From: JAHIKV01 sp963733145
Lineage (GTDB): Bacteria > Planctomycetota > Planctomycetia > Pirellulales > Thermoguttaceae
Direction of reading: 5' to 3'
Assembly: GCA_963733145.1 (NCBI GenBank)
Contig: CAVTCJ010000005.1
Span: 186,001 to 250,000, forward strand
Length of the DNA stretch: 64,000 bases
In this document: in pieces, positions 54,307-62,524 of the stretch
How positions within the stretch are numbered: position 1 is the first letter of the stretch
Layout of the letters: the number at the start of each line of letters is the position of its first letter
Notes under the pieces: generated by a model
Told to the model about the DNA's origin: nothing
The model's database searches: none
What the model saw: the letters and a program-made list of their open reading frames with translations, nothing else
Made by a program: the position numbers and the translations under genes

Positions 54307-55443
54307 ATGAAAGTCGCTGACAAGAGAGCGGATTTGGCCGGACCCGGAATCGGGAACTACGAGGAGCTGAAGAAGATTCTTCCGTCGGATTACCGGTCTT
54401 TGTTGGACGTCAAGGAGACGCAAAAGGCCATCTTCGCCGCGAAGAATTACATCGAGGAGAATCTCTGCAAGGAGCTGAACCTGATGATGGTTCAGGTCCC
54501 GCTGATCGTCGACGTGGAGAGCGGCGTGAACGACATGCTCGACCGCGACGGCGCGCGGACCCCCATCCAGTTCCACATCTCCAACGACCACGACAAGCAC
54601 CCCATCGACGCCCAGGTGGTCCAGGCCGCCACCAAGTGGAAACGGGTGGCGTTGAAGCAATTCAAAATGCAGCCGGGCGAGGGCCTCTGCACCGACATGC
54701 ACGCCGTGCGGAAGGACTATTTCCTCGATCACGACCACAGTTGCTACGTCGATCAATGGGACTGGGAACGGGTCATCACCCCCGACCAGCGGAACCTGGA
54801 GTTCCTCAAAGAGATCGTCCGCAAGATTTGGAAGGTCATCAAGGGGGCGGAAATCCACGTGCAGAAACTCTTCCCCAAGCTGAAGGGCGGCAAGTATCCC
54901 GACCTGCCCGATGAACTGACCTTCCTGCACGCCGAAGAGATTCTCAAAATGTACCCCGATCTGCCGCGGAAGCAGCGGGAGACGGAGGTCCTGCAGAAAT
55001 ATCCGGCCATCTTCATCATCGGCATCGGCTGGACGCTCGACGACGGCTATCCGCACGAGATGCGGGCCGCCGACTACGACGACTGGGTCACCGAGACGCG
55101 CTCGGAGGACGGCCGGACGATGCACGGGCTCAACGGCGACATCCTGGTGTGGAACCCGGTCACTCGCCGCCGCCACGAGTTGACCTCGATGGGCATCCGC
55201 GTCAATCCCCAGACGCTCAAGCAGCAGTTGGAAATGACCGGCCAGCTCGATTGGCTGAAGTTGCCTTACCACAAGGGCATCATCTCCGGCGAGTTGCCGC
55301 TGAGCGTCGGCGGCGGCATCGGACAGTCCCGCACGCTCATGTCCCTGCTGAAGAAGGCCCATCTCGGGGAGGTCAGCGTTACCGTCTGGCCCCAGATTCT
55401 GAAGGACATGTGCCGCGAGAAGAATATCTTCGTGCTGGAGTAG
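54307..55443 (+). CDS. asnA: Aspartate-ammonia ligase (AsnA)
   Basis: A 378-residue AsnA, an aminoacyl-tRNA-synthetase-like enzyme that makes asparagine from aspartate, ammonia and ATP. Visible motifs: NLMMVQVPLIVDVESGVNDM, ATKWKRVALKQFKMQPGEGL, SCYVDQWDWERV, a PDYDDW-like AADYDDWV, HGLNGDILVWNPVTRRRHEL and GGGIGQSRTLMSLL. About 45 residues longer than the E. coli enzyme, mostly in a central insert. ATG at 54307 has AGAAGG 10 bases upstream; TTG at 54298 is possible. Downstream of gatDE with one gene between, it adds to a local amide-metabolism theme. Confidence 0.95.
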   Translation: MKVADKRADLAGPGIGNYEELKKILPSDYRSLLDVKETQKAIFAAKNYIEENLCKELNLMMVQVPLIVDVESGVNDMLDRDGARTPIQFHISNDHDKHPIDAQVVQAATKWKRVALKQFKMQPGEGLCTDMHAVRKDYFLDHDHSCYVDQWDWERVITPDQRNLEFLKEIVRKIWKVIKGAEIHVQKLFPKLKGGKYPDLPDELTFLHAEEILKMYPDLPRKQRETEVLQKYPAIFIIGIGWTLDDGYPHEMRAADYDDWVTETRSEDGRTMHGLNGDILVWNPVTRRRHELTSMGIRVNPQTLKQQLEMTGQLDWLKLPYHKGIISGELPLSVGGGIGQSRTLMSLLKKAHLGEVSVTVWPQILKDMCREKNIFVLE

Positions 55444-55542
55444 GCGGTTGGCAATTCTCGCGGTTTTTGGGGATGGGACAAATGGGACCTATGAGACGAA
55501 TAGGTCCCATGAGTCTCATTCATCCCATAGACCCCGCGCCCT

Positions 55543-56736
55543 TTACTTCGCCGCGGAGAGTTGCAGCGGAATCTGCTGCTGGCGGCCGTTGCGAATCACG
55601 GTGAGGGTGACCTGATCGCCAGGTTGCTTGGCCTCAATGGCTTCGAGGAATTTTTCGGCCGTCTTCGTGGGGCGGCCGTCGACGGCGACGATCATGTCGG
55701 CCGCGGAGAGATTGGCCCGCTTCTGCTCGGTAATGAACGGACCCTGCCGTTTCTGCACCGTCTCGATCTTGGGGCCTTGCAGTCCGGCGCGTTCGGCCGG
55801 TCCGCCGGGGACAAGCGAGAGGATCAGCAGGCCGCGGTCGGTCTGAAAGACCCGGGCGATGCCCGAGTCCGCCCGTTGCACGCGCCCGTTCTGAATCAGT
55901 TGCGGCACGACCCGGGCGATGGTGTTGACGGGAATGGCGAAACCCACGCCGGCGCTCTCGCCCGTCTTGCTGGCGATGGCGGTGTTCATGCCGATCATCC
56001 GCGCGTGCGTATCCAGGAGCGGACCGCCCGAGTTGCCGGGGTTGATCGCCGCGTCGATCTGGATGATCGAGCGGAGGTCGCGCCGCCCGTGCCGGCCGGG
56101 CAGCGAGCGGTTGAGGCTCGAGATGATGCCGGTCGCCAGGGTGCGTTCCAGGCCGAACGGATTGCCGATGGCGAAGACCCGCTGTCCGACCAGCAGATCG
56201 GTCGAACTGCCAAACTGGACCGGAAAGAGGGTCTCGGCCGGGGCGTCGATCTTGAGCACCGCCACGTCGGTGTCGGGGTCGCTGCCGACGAGCCGGGCGT
56301 CGTAGGTCTTGCCGTCGTAGAGAGTGACGCGAATCTCGTTGGCCCCCTCGACCACGTGGTAGTTTGTCAGAACGTGGCCCAATTTGTCGATCACCATTCC
56401 GCTCCCCTCTCCCTCGGAAATGCTCTCGAATATCATAAACCGATCGCCGGAGACGCCGCGGGTGTTGATGTTCACCACGCTGCGGTTCATCTGTTGGTAG
56501 ACGTACACGTTTACCCGCTCGTCGGGAGTAAGCCCATTGACGGGGGGGATGGGGATGACGGTGTTCGGCGCGGGAGTCGCCGCCGACTGGGCCACGGGCG
56601 TTGCGGCGGGCTGCGGCCAGGCCGCGGCGTCCTGGGCGGAGGTGGCATTTACCATCCGCGGGAATTGCTGCCACCCATAAGCCGCCAGTAAACCCAGCGA
56701 CGCGGACAACGCACACAATATGATCGGTCTTCTCAT
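55543..56736 (-). CDS. HtrA/DegP-type serine protease with PDZ domain
   Basis: A 397-residue S1C protease. A signal anchor (IILCALSASLGLLAAYGWQ) precedes a Pro/Ala/Thr linker (32-70). The catalytic triad is H127 (LTNYHVVEG), D157 (DPDTDVAVLK) and S236 (INPGNSGGPL). FAIGNPFGLERTLATGIISS is conserved. One PDZ domain follows (about 290-395, GLLILSLVPGGPAERAGLQG). It degrades or refolds damaged envelope proteins. ATG at 56736 is chosen as the signal peptide starts there; the frame is open upstream to 56892. Confidence 0.93.
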   Translation of the reverse strand: MRRPIILCALSASLGLLAAYGWQQFPRMVNATSAQDAAAWPQPAATPVAQSAATPAPNTVIPIPPVNGLTPDERVNVYVYQQMNRSVVNINTRGVSGDRFMIFESISEGEGSGMVIDKLGHVLTNYHVVEGANEIRVTLYDGKTYDARLVGSDPDTDVAVLKIDAPAETLFPVQFGSSTDLLVGQRVFAIGNPFGLERTLATGIISSLNRSLPGRHGRRDLRSIIQIDAAINPGNSGGPLLDTHARMIGMNTAIASKTGESAGVGFAIPVNTIARVVPQLIQNGRVQRADSGIARVFQTDRGLLILSLVPGGPAERAGLQGPKIETVQKRQGPFITEQKRANLSAADMIVAVDGRPTKTAEKFLEAIEAKQPGDQVTLTVIRNGRQQQIPLQLSAAK

Positions 56737-56867
56737 GGCTATCGGAACCTGACGTAAATCCAAGGAAATTGCGGGATTCGGCAGAGTAACGGTACGGTGA
56801 AGTATATACCCCTTGGCGTGGAAATTCGAGGGCGAAACGCGAAAACGGGCCGAAGAAAACGTACCTT

Positions 56868-57138
56868 GTTCCCACGCTCCGCGTGGGAACACACTGCCCG
56901 GACGCTCTGCGTCCGCGGGAGTGGAATGTGTTCGGCGTGAATGGGTTAGCCCGGATTATTCATAAACGTCATCCTGAGCGCAGCGAAGGATCTCCAATGC
57001 GCCGCAAACAGCCCAGATTCTTCGCTGCGCTCAGAATGACAATGTTCCTTCGTGTTTATGAATAATCCGGGTTAGGGCACGGATGCACTCCGCCCTCCCC
57101 CCCGGCCCCGCTCCCAAAGGGAGAGGGGAGATTTGCTG
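56868..57138. repeat. Repeat cluster including MITE copy 3
   Basis: The gap holds a TTCCCACGCTCCGCGTGGGA palindrome (56868-56892), the 128-bp MITE copy 3 (56947-57074), and a CCCTCCCCC...GGGAGAGGGG palindrome at 57091-57131. The last ends directly before the stop of the MBL exonuclease gene and could terminate it. Confidence 0.8.
56947..57074. mobile_element. 128-bp MITE-like element, copy 3
   Basis: Third near-identical copy of the element at 30523-30650 and 41043-41170, with TAGCCCGGATTATTCATAAA at one end and its complement at the other. All three have the same length and the same interior. Confidence 0.9.
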
Positions 57139-58191
57139 CTAGAACAGGCTTTTCTGGCTGGCCCGGCCCAGGGGATGGGCGTCGTGGCCCGCGTCGCGGA
57201 GCCGATCGACGAAGCTCTCGGGGCCGTGAGTGCAATATACTACCCGCGGCGAGACCCGCTCGACCGCCTCGAACAGCTCGTCATAGTCGGCGTGGTCGGA
57301 GAGCGGAATGGCATGATCCACGCGGAAGCGGTATTTTGCCCGCTCGTCCACCGCCCAGCCGGTGGCCGCGATGCGGACCTGGCGCGGGAAAAAGGGGACT
57401 GGCCCCGTTTGCCGTAACGGCCCGGAGGGTGCTGAGCACAAACGGGGCCTGTCCCCTTTTTCCCACAAATCGCCGGCGCCCGGCGGAGCGACGATGGCCC
57501 AACCGGGCTCCGGACGGCCGGTGAACTTCTTGAAAGTGCCGAGTTTCATGCCGCACGCCTCGTAGACCTGGCTGACGGCGTACACGTCGCGGTGTTGCAG
57601 GACGGGAATGCCCTCGTCGGTCAGCAGTTTCGTCACCTCCTGCCCCTTGCCCAGCGCGTAGGCCTGGATGACGGGCACGTCGCCGGCGTCGATGGTTTCG
57701 TGAACGATGGTGAAGAGCCGATCGAGGGCCTCCCGGCGCGGCGGCAGGCGGTAATCCGGATGGCCGTAGGTGGACTCGATAATCAGGATGTCGGCGTGCG
57801 GCAGTTCGGCCCGGCTGGCGGTGGCCGATTCGCCCAGCTTGAAATCGCCGGTGTAGAGCAGCGATTGATCTCCATCCTCGGCCAGCAACATCGCCGAACC
57901 GAGGCAGTGCCCGGCGGGAAACGTGGTCAGCCGCAGCCCACCCCATTCGATCGGCTCGTGGTACGGCATCTCCAGGGTCCGCCGCTTGCCCATCCGATGC
58001 CGATACAAAGCGGCCGTCTCGGGCGTACACAGGGCATATTCGTGCCGGGCGATGTGGTCGCTGTGGGCGTGAGAGACGAATGCCCGCGGCTGACGACGCC
58101 GCACATCGACCGCCAGACCGGCCTTGGTCAGGATCAGCCCGTTTTCCCAGTGGAACAAGGTAGTGGTTAGTCGTAGGTTATGCTTTAGCAT
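57139..58191 (-). CDS. MBL-fold exonuclease (ligase-associated Exr-like), with repeat insert
   Basis: A 350-residue metallo-beta-lactamase/beta-CASP-related nuclease. It has ENGLILTKAGLAVDVRRRQP, the metal motif HAHSDHIARHE, FPAGHCLGSAMLL and LLYTGDFKLG, IIESTYGHPDY, and the late SDHADYDEL and CTHGPESF. The type resembles the exonuclease that accompanies bacterial ATP-dependent DNA ligases; neither ligase nor helicase is visible here. At about residues 243-269 an insert (KGDRPRLCSAPSGPLRQTGP) comes from the GGGGACTGGCCCC palindrome family and keeps the frame. The start is uncertain by a few codons. Confidence 0.82.
   Translation of the reverse strand: MLKHNLRLTTTLFHWENGLILTKAGLAVDVRRRQPRAFVSHAHSDHIARHEYALCTPETAALYRHRMGKRRTLEMPYHEPIEWGGLRLTTFPAGHCLGSAMLLAEDGDQSLLYTGDFKLGESATASRAELPHADILIIESTYGHPDYRLPPRREALDRLFTIVHETIDAGDVPVIQAYALGKGQEVTKLLTDEGIPVLQHRDVYAVSQVYEACGMKLGTFKKFTGRPEPGWAIVAPPGAGDLWEKGDRPRLCSAPSGPLRQTGPVPFFPRQVRIAATGWAVDERAKYRFRVDHAIPLSDHADYDELFEAVERVSPRVVYCTHGPESFVDRLRDAGHDAHPLGRASQKSLF
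57386..57464. repeat. GGGGACTGGCCCCGTTTG-type palindrome inside an MBL gene
   Basis: The arms are AAAAGGGGACTGGCCCCGTT and AACGGGGCCTGTCCCCTTTT around a 30-base loop. Same basic design as the palindromes at 8957 and 30696. It encodes about 26 residues of an otherwise conserved nuclease without a frame change. Confidence 0.85.
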
Positions 58192-58555
58192 AACGAAGGC
58201 TGTGGATCATCTTTCCGAACGTAGGTTATGCTTTAGCATAACGAAGTCGCAGCCGTAGGTTATGCTTTAGCCTAGCGCGGCGTAGCCGCAACCAATTGTG
58301 GTCTTGGGTCTTAGGTCTTGGGTCTTCGTGCCAAGACCTAAGACCCAAGACCTAAGACCCAAGACCGTCAAAGATTGAGGACGATTTCTCAATCCCAAAA
58401 ACTAATGGCATAACAATGGGCCATGGACGGCCACATGTTATACCATTAGACTTTAGGATTGAGGAAACATCCTCAATGTTTTTCTGGCGATAATCGGAAC
58501 TTACGTCGTCACAATTGGTTGCGGCTACGCCGCGCTAGGCTAAAGCATAACCTAC
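58172..58555. repeat. Nested palindromes with 46-bp inverted repeats
   Basis: The sequence GTAGGTTATGCTTTAGC occurs at 58173, 58221 and 58255. The copy at 58255-58300 and the sequence at 58510-58555 are perfect 46-base inverted repeats. Inside lie a second palindrome with 21-base arms (GTCTTGGGTCTTAGGTCTTG at 58301-58321 and complement at 58331-58351) and a third, imperfect one (CTAATGGCATAACA...TGTTATACCATTAG). No gene is visible between 58192 and 58606. Confidence 0.85.
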
Positions 58556-58606
58556 CACTGTCCCTTCACCACTTTCCATTATGCACGATCCACTGCCGAC
58601 GATCCA

Positions 58607-59504
58607 CTAATTCTCCGCCGCGGCCATTTCCGGCTGCTTGGCGGGGGCCGGCTTGGCGGGACGCAATACTTTCTCCAGGGCCTCGCTGGCCTGCTTGACG
58701 ATCACGTCGCGGCGGCGGCTGGGAAACGCGCGTGCGCGACGGTTTCAGGGTCAGTGGTCCGTCGTAGCCGGCCTGCCGAAGAATGGCCAGAAATCCGGCC
58801 ACGTCGATTTGTCCGTTTTCCCCGCCGGGCAAGATGCGCGATTTCTCGTCCAAATCGGCGACCGCGACGCCGGCCGGCATGTCGGCCACCCGCACCGACA
58901 CGATCTGGCTGACGGGCAGCTTCCGCACCGAGTCCAGCGTGCCGCCGCAGGCGACAATGTCCCAGACGTCCAACAGCAGGCCCATGTTTGGGGCCGCCAC
59001 CATGTTCACCAGCAGAGTGAGGGCGTCGAGGTCGTGGACAAACTGGAAGGCCCGGTCCCGGCGGAGGTATTCGGCGGCCTGGAAGCCGAGCGCCAGCCGG
59101 ACGCCGGACGGCTCCAGGGCGGCACATATATCGTGGAAGCGGTGCCGGTGGAACTCGAAGTTTTCGTGGTAGGGGCGCGTGTCGCCGGCGGGAGCGAGCA
59201 GCGCGGTCGTGCGGGTGCAGCCCAACTCCGCCGCACAGCCGGCGTACTCCGGCAGCTTTTTCAGATCTTTCTGGAAACTCTCGTCGTCCGTGTCCCATTC
59301 CAGCGGCAGGGCAAACGAACCGATGCGGATTCCGGCGCTCTGGATCAGGCGTCGGGCGTAGTCCATCCCTTTCGCTTTCACCCGCGCCGCGAACTCCACG
59401 ACGTTCAAGTCCATTCCCGCAAAGCCGTAGGTCAGGGCCAATTCGATTATCTCACTCTGGTGCCCGGTAATGCCGAGCGCCGACGGGTTCAGGTTCTTGA
59501 ACAT
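58607..59504 (-). pseudogene. Sugar phosphate isomerase/epimerase-like TIM barrel, C-terminal frame break
   Basis: A protein of about 298 residues starting MFKNLNPSALGITGHQSEII at 59504, with GGAG upstream. TIM-barrel AP-endonuclease-2 blocks are visible: YGFAGMDLNVVEF, GIRIGSFALPLEWD, VRLALGFQAAEYL, MGLLLDVWDIVACGG, and SVRVADMPAGV. The last ~45 residues are shifted: one extra G near 58731 separates DGPLTLKPSRTR from FPSRRRDVIVKQASEALEKV, ending EMAAAEN at 58607. No signal peptide. Substrate unknown. The end is preceded by an Ala/Pro/Lys tail typical of planctomycete family members. Confidence 0.75.
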
Positions 59505-59666
59505 GCAATTACTCCGTGAAGCTAGGGGATATATCCAACCCGCGCCGATAAGCCGTAGCGGGCCTGACGGGGAATCCCTCATTATCACACTTCCCGCTCA
59601 TTCGCGGAAGGGGGAGTGCCAAGCCCTTGATCTCCGGGGGAATACCCGGTATGCTTTATGACGGTT

Positions 59667-59817
59667 CGTTCAACCCGGAGCCAACGGCGACGGGGCGGCA
59701 GGGGACTGGTCCATTTTTCGGCGGGAAGACGTGATTTCACCGACCAAACGTGGGCCGAAAACACGGACCTGTCCCCCTCCCACCAAACGCCGTCGCCGTT
59801 GGCTCCGGGTTAAACGA
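59667..59817. repeat. Inverted repeat with CCGGAGCCAACGGCGACGG arms, copy 2
   Basis: Arms CGTTCAACCCGGAGCCAACG and CGTTGGCTCCGGGTTAAACG flank a palindrome of the GGGGACTGGTCC type. Copy 1 lies at 21840-21960 with a different interior. One element family seems to have nested in another. The gap 59505-59908 is otherwise without genes. Confidence 0.75.
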
Positions 59818-59861
59818 AGACTCATTTTTGGGTGCAGTTGATACCCAGTCATTCACAGCGA

Positions 59862-59893
59862 CCCCCATCAGCAGTGGGGGCCGCGTTTTTTTT
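59862..59893 (+). terminator. Hairpin with T-run before greA
   Basis: A stem CCCCCA/TGGGGG with loop TCAGCAG is followed by CCGCG and eight T. It lies 16 bases before the greA ATG. It could be a terminator of read-through or an attenuator in the greA leader. In many bacteria greA has an attenuating leader; here it is only suggested by position. Confidence 0.45.
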
Positions 59894-59908
59894 CGCGGAG
59901 TCTGAAGC

Positions 59909-60388
59909 ATGTCCGATCGAATCCCCATGACTCGCACCGGCTACGACAAACTCAAAGCCGACCTCGATCAGCTCCACACCGTCGAATTGCCGAAAATCCT
60001 CGAACGTCTGGCCACCGCGCGGTCCGAAGGCGATCTGTCCGAGAACGCCGAGTACACCGGCGCCCAGGAGAGCCGGGCCATGATGGAGGCGCGAATCAAC
60101 GTGCTCCGCGACAAGCTCTCGCGGGCGATACTGCTCGATCCCGCCCAGTTCCCCAAGGACAAAGTGGCGTTCGGCGCGACCGTGCGGGTGAAAGACCTCG
60201 TCTTCGACGACGAAGAGGAATTCACCCTCGTCGGCGCCGGCGAGGAGGATTACGACAAGGGGAAGATTCTCATCACCAGTCCCCTGGCCCAAGGACTGGT
60301 GGATAAGAAGGTCGGCGAGCGGGTCGAGATCACCGTCCCGCAAGGGGTCTTGAAGTTCGAGATACTCGACATCCGCTGCGAAGAGTAA
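59909..60388 (+). CDS. greA: Transcription elongation factor GreA
   Basis: A 159-residue GreA, normal length. The N-terminal coiled coil (IPMTRTGYDKLKADLDQLHT to MMEARINVLRDKLSRA) carries the acidic tip residues in SEGDLSENAEY (the D and E that stabilise Mg in the RNAP secondary channel). The C-terminal FKBP-like domain ends VPQGVLKFEILDIRCEE. GreA stimulates transcript cleavage by backtracked RNA polymerase. The gene is single and intact. Confidence 0.97.
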   Translation: MSDRIPMTRTGYDKLKADLDQLHTVELPKILERLATARSEGDLSENAEYTGAQESRAMMEARINVLRDKLSRAILLDPAQFPKDKVAFGATVRVKDLVFDDEEEFTLVGAGEEDYDKGKILITSPLAQGLVDKKVGERVEITVPQGVLKFEILDIRCEE

Positions 60389-60413
60389 ATCGCGTCTGTT
60401 GCGAAAGACGTGC

Positions 60414-60497
60414 GTAGGGTGGGACAAGCTTTAGCGCGGTCCCACCATGTTTTGCGCCGCTCTTGGTGGGACCGCGCTATAGCTGGTCCCACCCTAC
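60414..60497. repeat. GTAGGGTGGGACAAGC palindrome
   Basis: Arms GTAGGGTGGGACAAGCT...GCGCGGTCCCACC and complement. Related to the palindrome at 41292-41370. It lies between greA and a hypothetical gene reading toward it. Confidence 0.8.
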
Positions 60498-60512
60498 GAT
60501 CCGCAACAGCAT

Positions 60513-60824
60513 CTAATTCGCTCGCACTCGCGACTTTTCCAGCAATTGCTCGAAGTGCCGGCCCACCTGGTAGAGGATCAGATCGGAGCATTGCGGATCG
60601 TCGACGAACAGATGGAGGCCGTCGTCGCGGGCACGGATGAGGAAACGGCGGCCGCGATAGGAGAAATCGAGCCAGTCCTGCGCCATCTCTCCACCGATGA
60701 AATTGACCATCTTCGCACCCGAGAGGCGCAAAACGTGGTCGCGGACGGATTGCCAGTCGGCAACCCACGGAAGATAGGAAAAGCGGCGTGAGCCGTCGGG
60801 CGTCCTTTCGTCTATCAGTTTCAT
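60513..60824 (-). CDS. Hypothetical protein
   Basis: A 103-residue protein from ATG 60824 (MKLIDERTPDGSRRFSYLPW). The composition is globular, with ADWQSVRDHVLRLSGAKMVN, DWLDFSYRGRRFLIRARDDG and a C-terminal LILYQVGRHFEQLLEK. I do not recognise the family. No signal or membrane segment. Upstream in-frame ATGs exist at 60860 and 60920. Confidence 0.5.
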   Translation of the reverse strand: MKLIDERTPDGSRRFSYLPWVADWQSVRDHVLRLSGAKMVNFIGGEMAQDWLDFSYRGRRFLIRARDDGLHLFVDDPQCSDLILYQVGRHFEQLLEKSRVRAN

Positions 60825-61281
60825 GGCGTCCGATAGCATAGCGGACACCAGTGACAACATGTTGTCACAGTGAAGATGAATTAGGGAGAAAAATTGCGGG
60901 ATTGTCCCTTTGGCGGCCATGTGAGGTTTGCCGGGGCGGAAGGTGTGCTGCTACACCGGTATGGCGGTACACGGCCGCCCAGACATCGTGGTGGGGGAAT
61001 AAAGCGAGCCTGTATCCGGCTGGTAATCAAATGAGAGTGTCCGGAAATTGGACCATTTAGCCCGCCGTGAATACACGGCGGGCAGAGCGGCAGCAAACCG
61101 CGAGCCATGCCCCCGGTGTGCTCACCGGGGGCTAAATGGTGAACAAAACGCCCTCGCCCCGCCCCCTGAATAAGAAGGGCGGGGGAAGGAGATTCAGCCG
61201 GTGCAGACCGGCATTGCCGCCGACGACCGAAGGCCGCCGGCCTATGGATCGGGAATTTTCCGAAACGGAACCCCGCCGCGA
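60825..61281. other. Intergenic region with TTTAGCCCCC-type palindrome
   Basis: Two palindromes lie at about 61058-61138 (ATTTAGCCCGCCGTGAATAC and CACCGGGGGCTAAATGG). The rest holds no recognisable gene or RNA. Confidence 0.5.
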
Positions 61282-61623
61282 TCACCAAGAATCGCGACCG
61301 CGCCCGCCGCCGCCGCCACGACCGCCGCGTCCACCGCGACCGCCGCCACCGCCGCCGCCGCCGCCGCTACGAACGGGCTTGTCCTCGGCCTCATTGACCT
61401 TGATGGTCCGGCCGTCCAATTCGGTGCCGTCCATTTCAGCAATGGCCTTCGACGCGCCTTCGTCATTGGCGAAGGTGATGAAGCCGAAGCCGCGCGAGCG
61501 GCCGGTTTCACGGTCCGTAATCACTTTTGCTTCGACGATATCGCCGAACTGGGAGAAAGCACCATGCAGACCGTCGTCCGTAGTGCCCCAACTTAACCCG
61601 CCGACAAACAATTTCTTCGACAT
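61282..61623 (-). CDS. RRM-type RNA-binding protein with Gly-rich tail
   Basis: A 113-residue single-RRM protein. RNP2 is KLFVGGLSW and RNP1 is RSRGFGFITF; RRM helices and ELDGRTIKVNEAE are standard. The tail after residue 87 is Gly/Arg-rich (runs of G with RGGRGG), similar to cyanobacterial Rbp and plant GR-RBP proteins. These are cold-inducible RNA chaperones. AAGGAG lies 10 bases before the ATG. The gene is alone and probably has its own promoter. Confidence 0.92.
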   Translation of the reverse strand: MSKKLFVGGLSWGTTDDGLHGAFSQFGDIVEAKVITDRETGRSRGFGFITFANDEGASKAIAEMDGTELDGRTIKVNEAEDKPVRSGGGGGGGGGRGGRGGRGGGGGRGRDSW

Positions 61624-62011
61624 CCCTCAGGTAACTCCTTACGCGGCACTGGCGCGGTTGCGACAGCGCGTCTACTGGATACAAACGGGTTTCGTGGGCA
61701 CTACGTTGAACGGTGGAAATTGAGACTGCTCACAGAAGAGAGTATAAATATCCGGGCCGCGCAACGAATCAAAAGTCCCTCGCACCCCGAGGGCAGCCCC
61801 GACGGCCGCCACTGGTCTTACGTAGCATAGCAGTTTCATGGCCGCTTGCAAGCGGGAAACATCGGAAAATCGGTCAAGAACTTTTCGGGGGGTACGAAAT
61901 TCGACCCCTTTCTATAGAGGGGGAAATGTCGGTGCGAAACCGCAAGCGGCCCGTTGAGCGGACGAACAACGCCCAGCCTTCGCCACTCATCTTTCATCCT
62001 GCCCTCGCCCC

Positions 62012-62416
62012 TCACTTCACCGCCGTCGCGCCGGCCTCGGCCACGGCATGGTCGTTTTCGACCGTGCTGCCGGAGACGCCGATGGCCCCGATCACCGCGC
62101 CGGAAGCGTTTTTCAGGGGGATTCCGCCGGGGAACGAGATTAGGCCGCCATTCGAGTGTTCGATGCCGAACAGCGGTCCGCCCGGCTGCGAAAGCTGGCC
62201 GATCGCTCCGGTGTTCATGTCGAACAGCCGCGCGGTTCGGGCCTTCCGCTGGGCAATGTCGATCGAGCCCAGCCAGGCCCCGTCCATCCGGGCGAAGGCC
62301 TTCAAGTTGCCGCCCGCATCCACCACGGCGATGTCCATTTTCGTATTGATTTCCTGGGCCTTTTTCATGGCCGCCGCCACGGCCGCGCCCGCCTGTTCGA
62401 GGGTGACGTCGTTCAT
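62012..62416 (-). CDS. GlcG/HbpS-like heme-binding family protein (DUF336)
   Basis: A 134-residue DUF336 protein. The start MNDVTLEQAGAAVAAAMKKA is followed by MDIAVVDAGGNLKAFARMDG, AWLGSIDIAQRKARTA, GGIPLKNASGAVIGAIGVSG and a C-terminal ENDHAVAEAGATAV. These are the usual family blocks. Related proteins bind heme or act in glycolate and corrinoid utilisation; the exact role is open. AAAGGAGAG precedes the ATG. Confidence 0.88.
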   Translation of the reverse strand: MNDVTLEQAGAAVAAAMKKAQEINTKMDIAVVDAGGNLKAFARMDGAWLGSIDIAQRKARTARLFDMNTGAIGQLSQPGGPLFGIEHSNGGLISFPGGIPLKNASGAVIGAIGVSGSTVENDHAVAEAGATAVK

Positions 62417-62460
62417 CGTTTCTCTCCTTTAGTTGTCGTCCAAAACCAACTTCGGTATAT

Positions 62461-62524
62461 GTAGGACAGCCGCCCCCGGCTGTCCAGGGCAATCCGCACA
62501 GCCGACGGCGGCTGTGCTACAAGT
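62461..62524. repeat. GGACAGCCGCCCCCGGCTGT palindrome
   Basis: Same family as the element inside larB (35745-35880) and the reverse copy at 63000-63060. Arms ACAGCCGCCCCCGGCTGT and complement with two mismatches. Confidence 0.8.
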
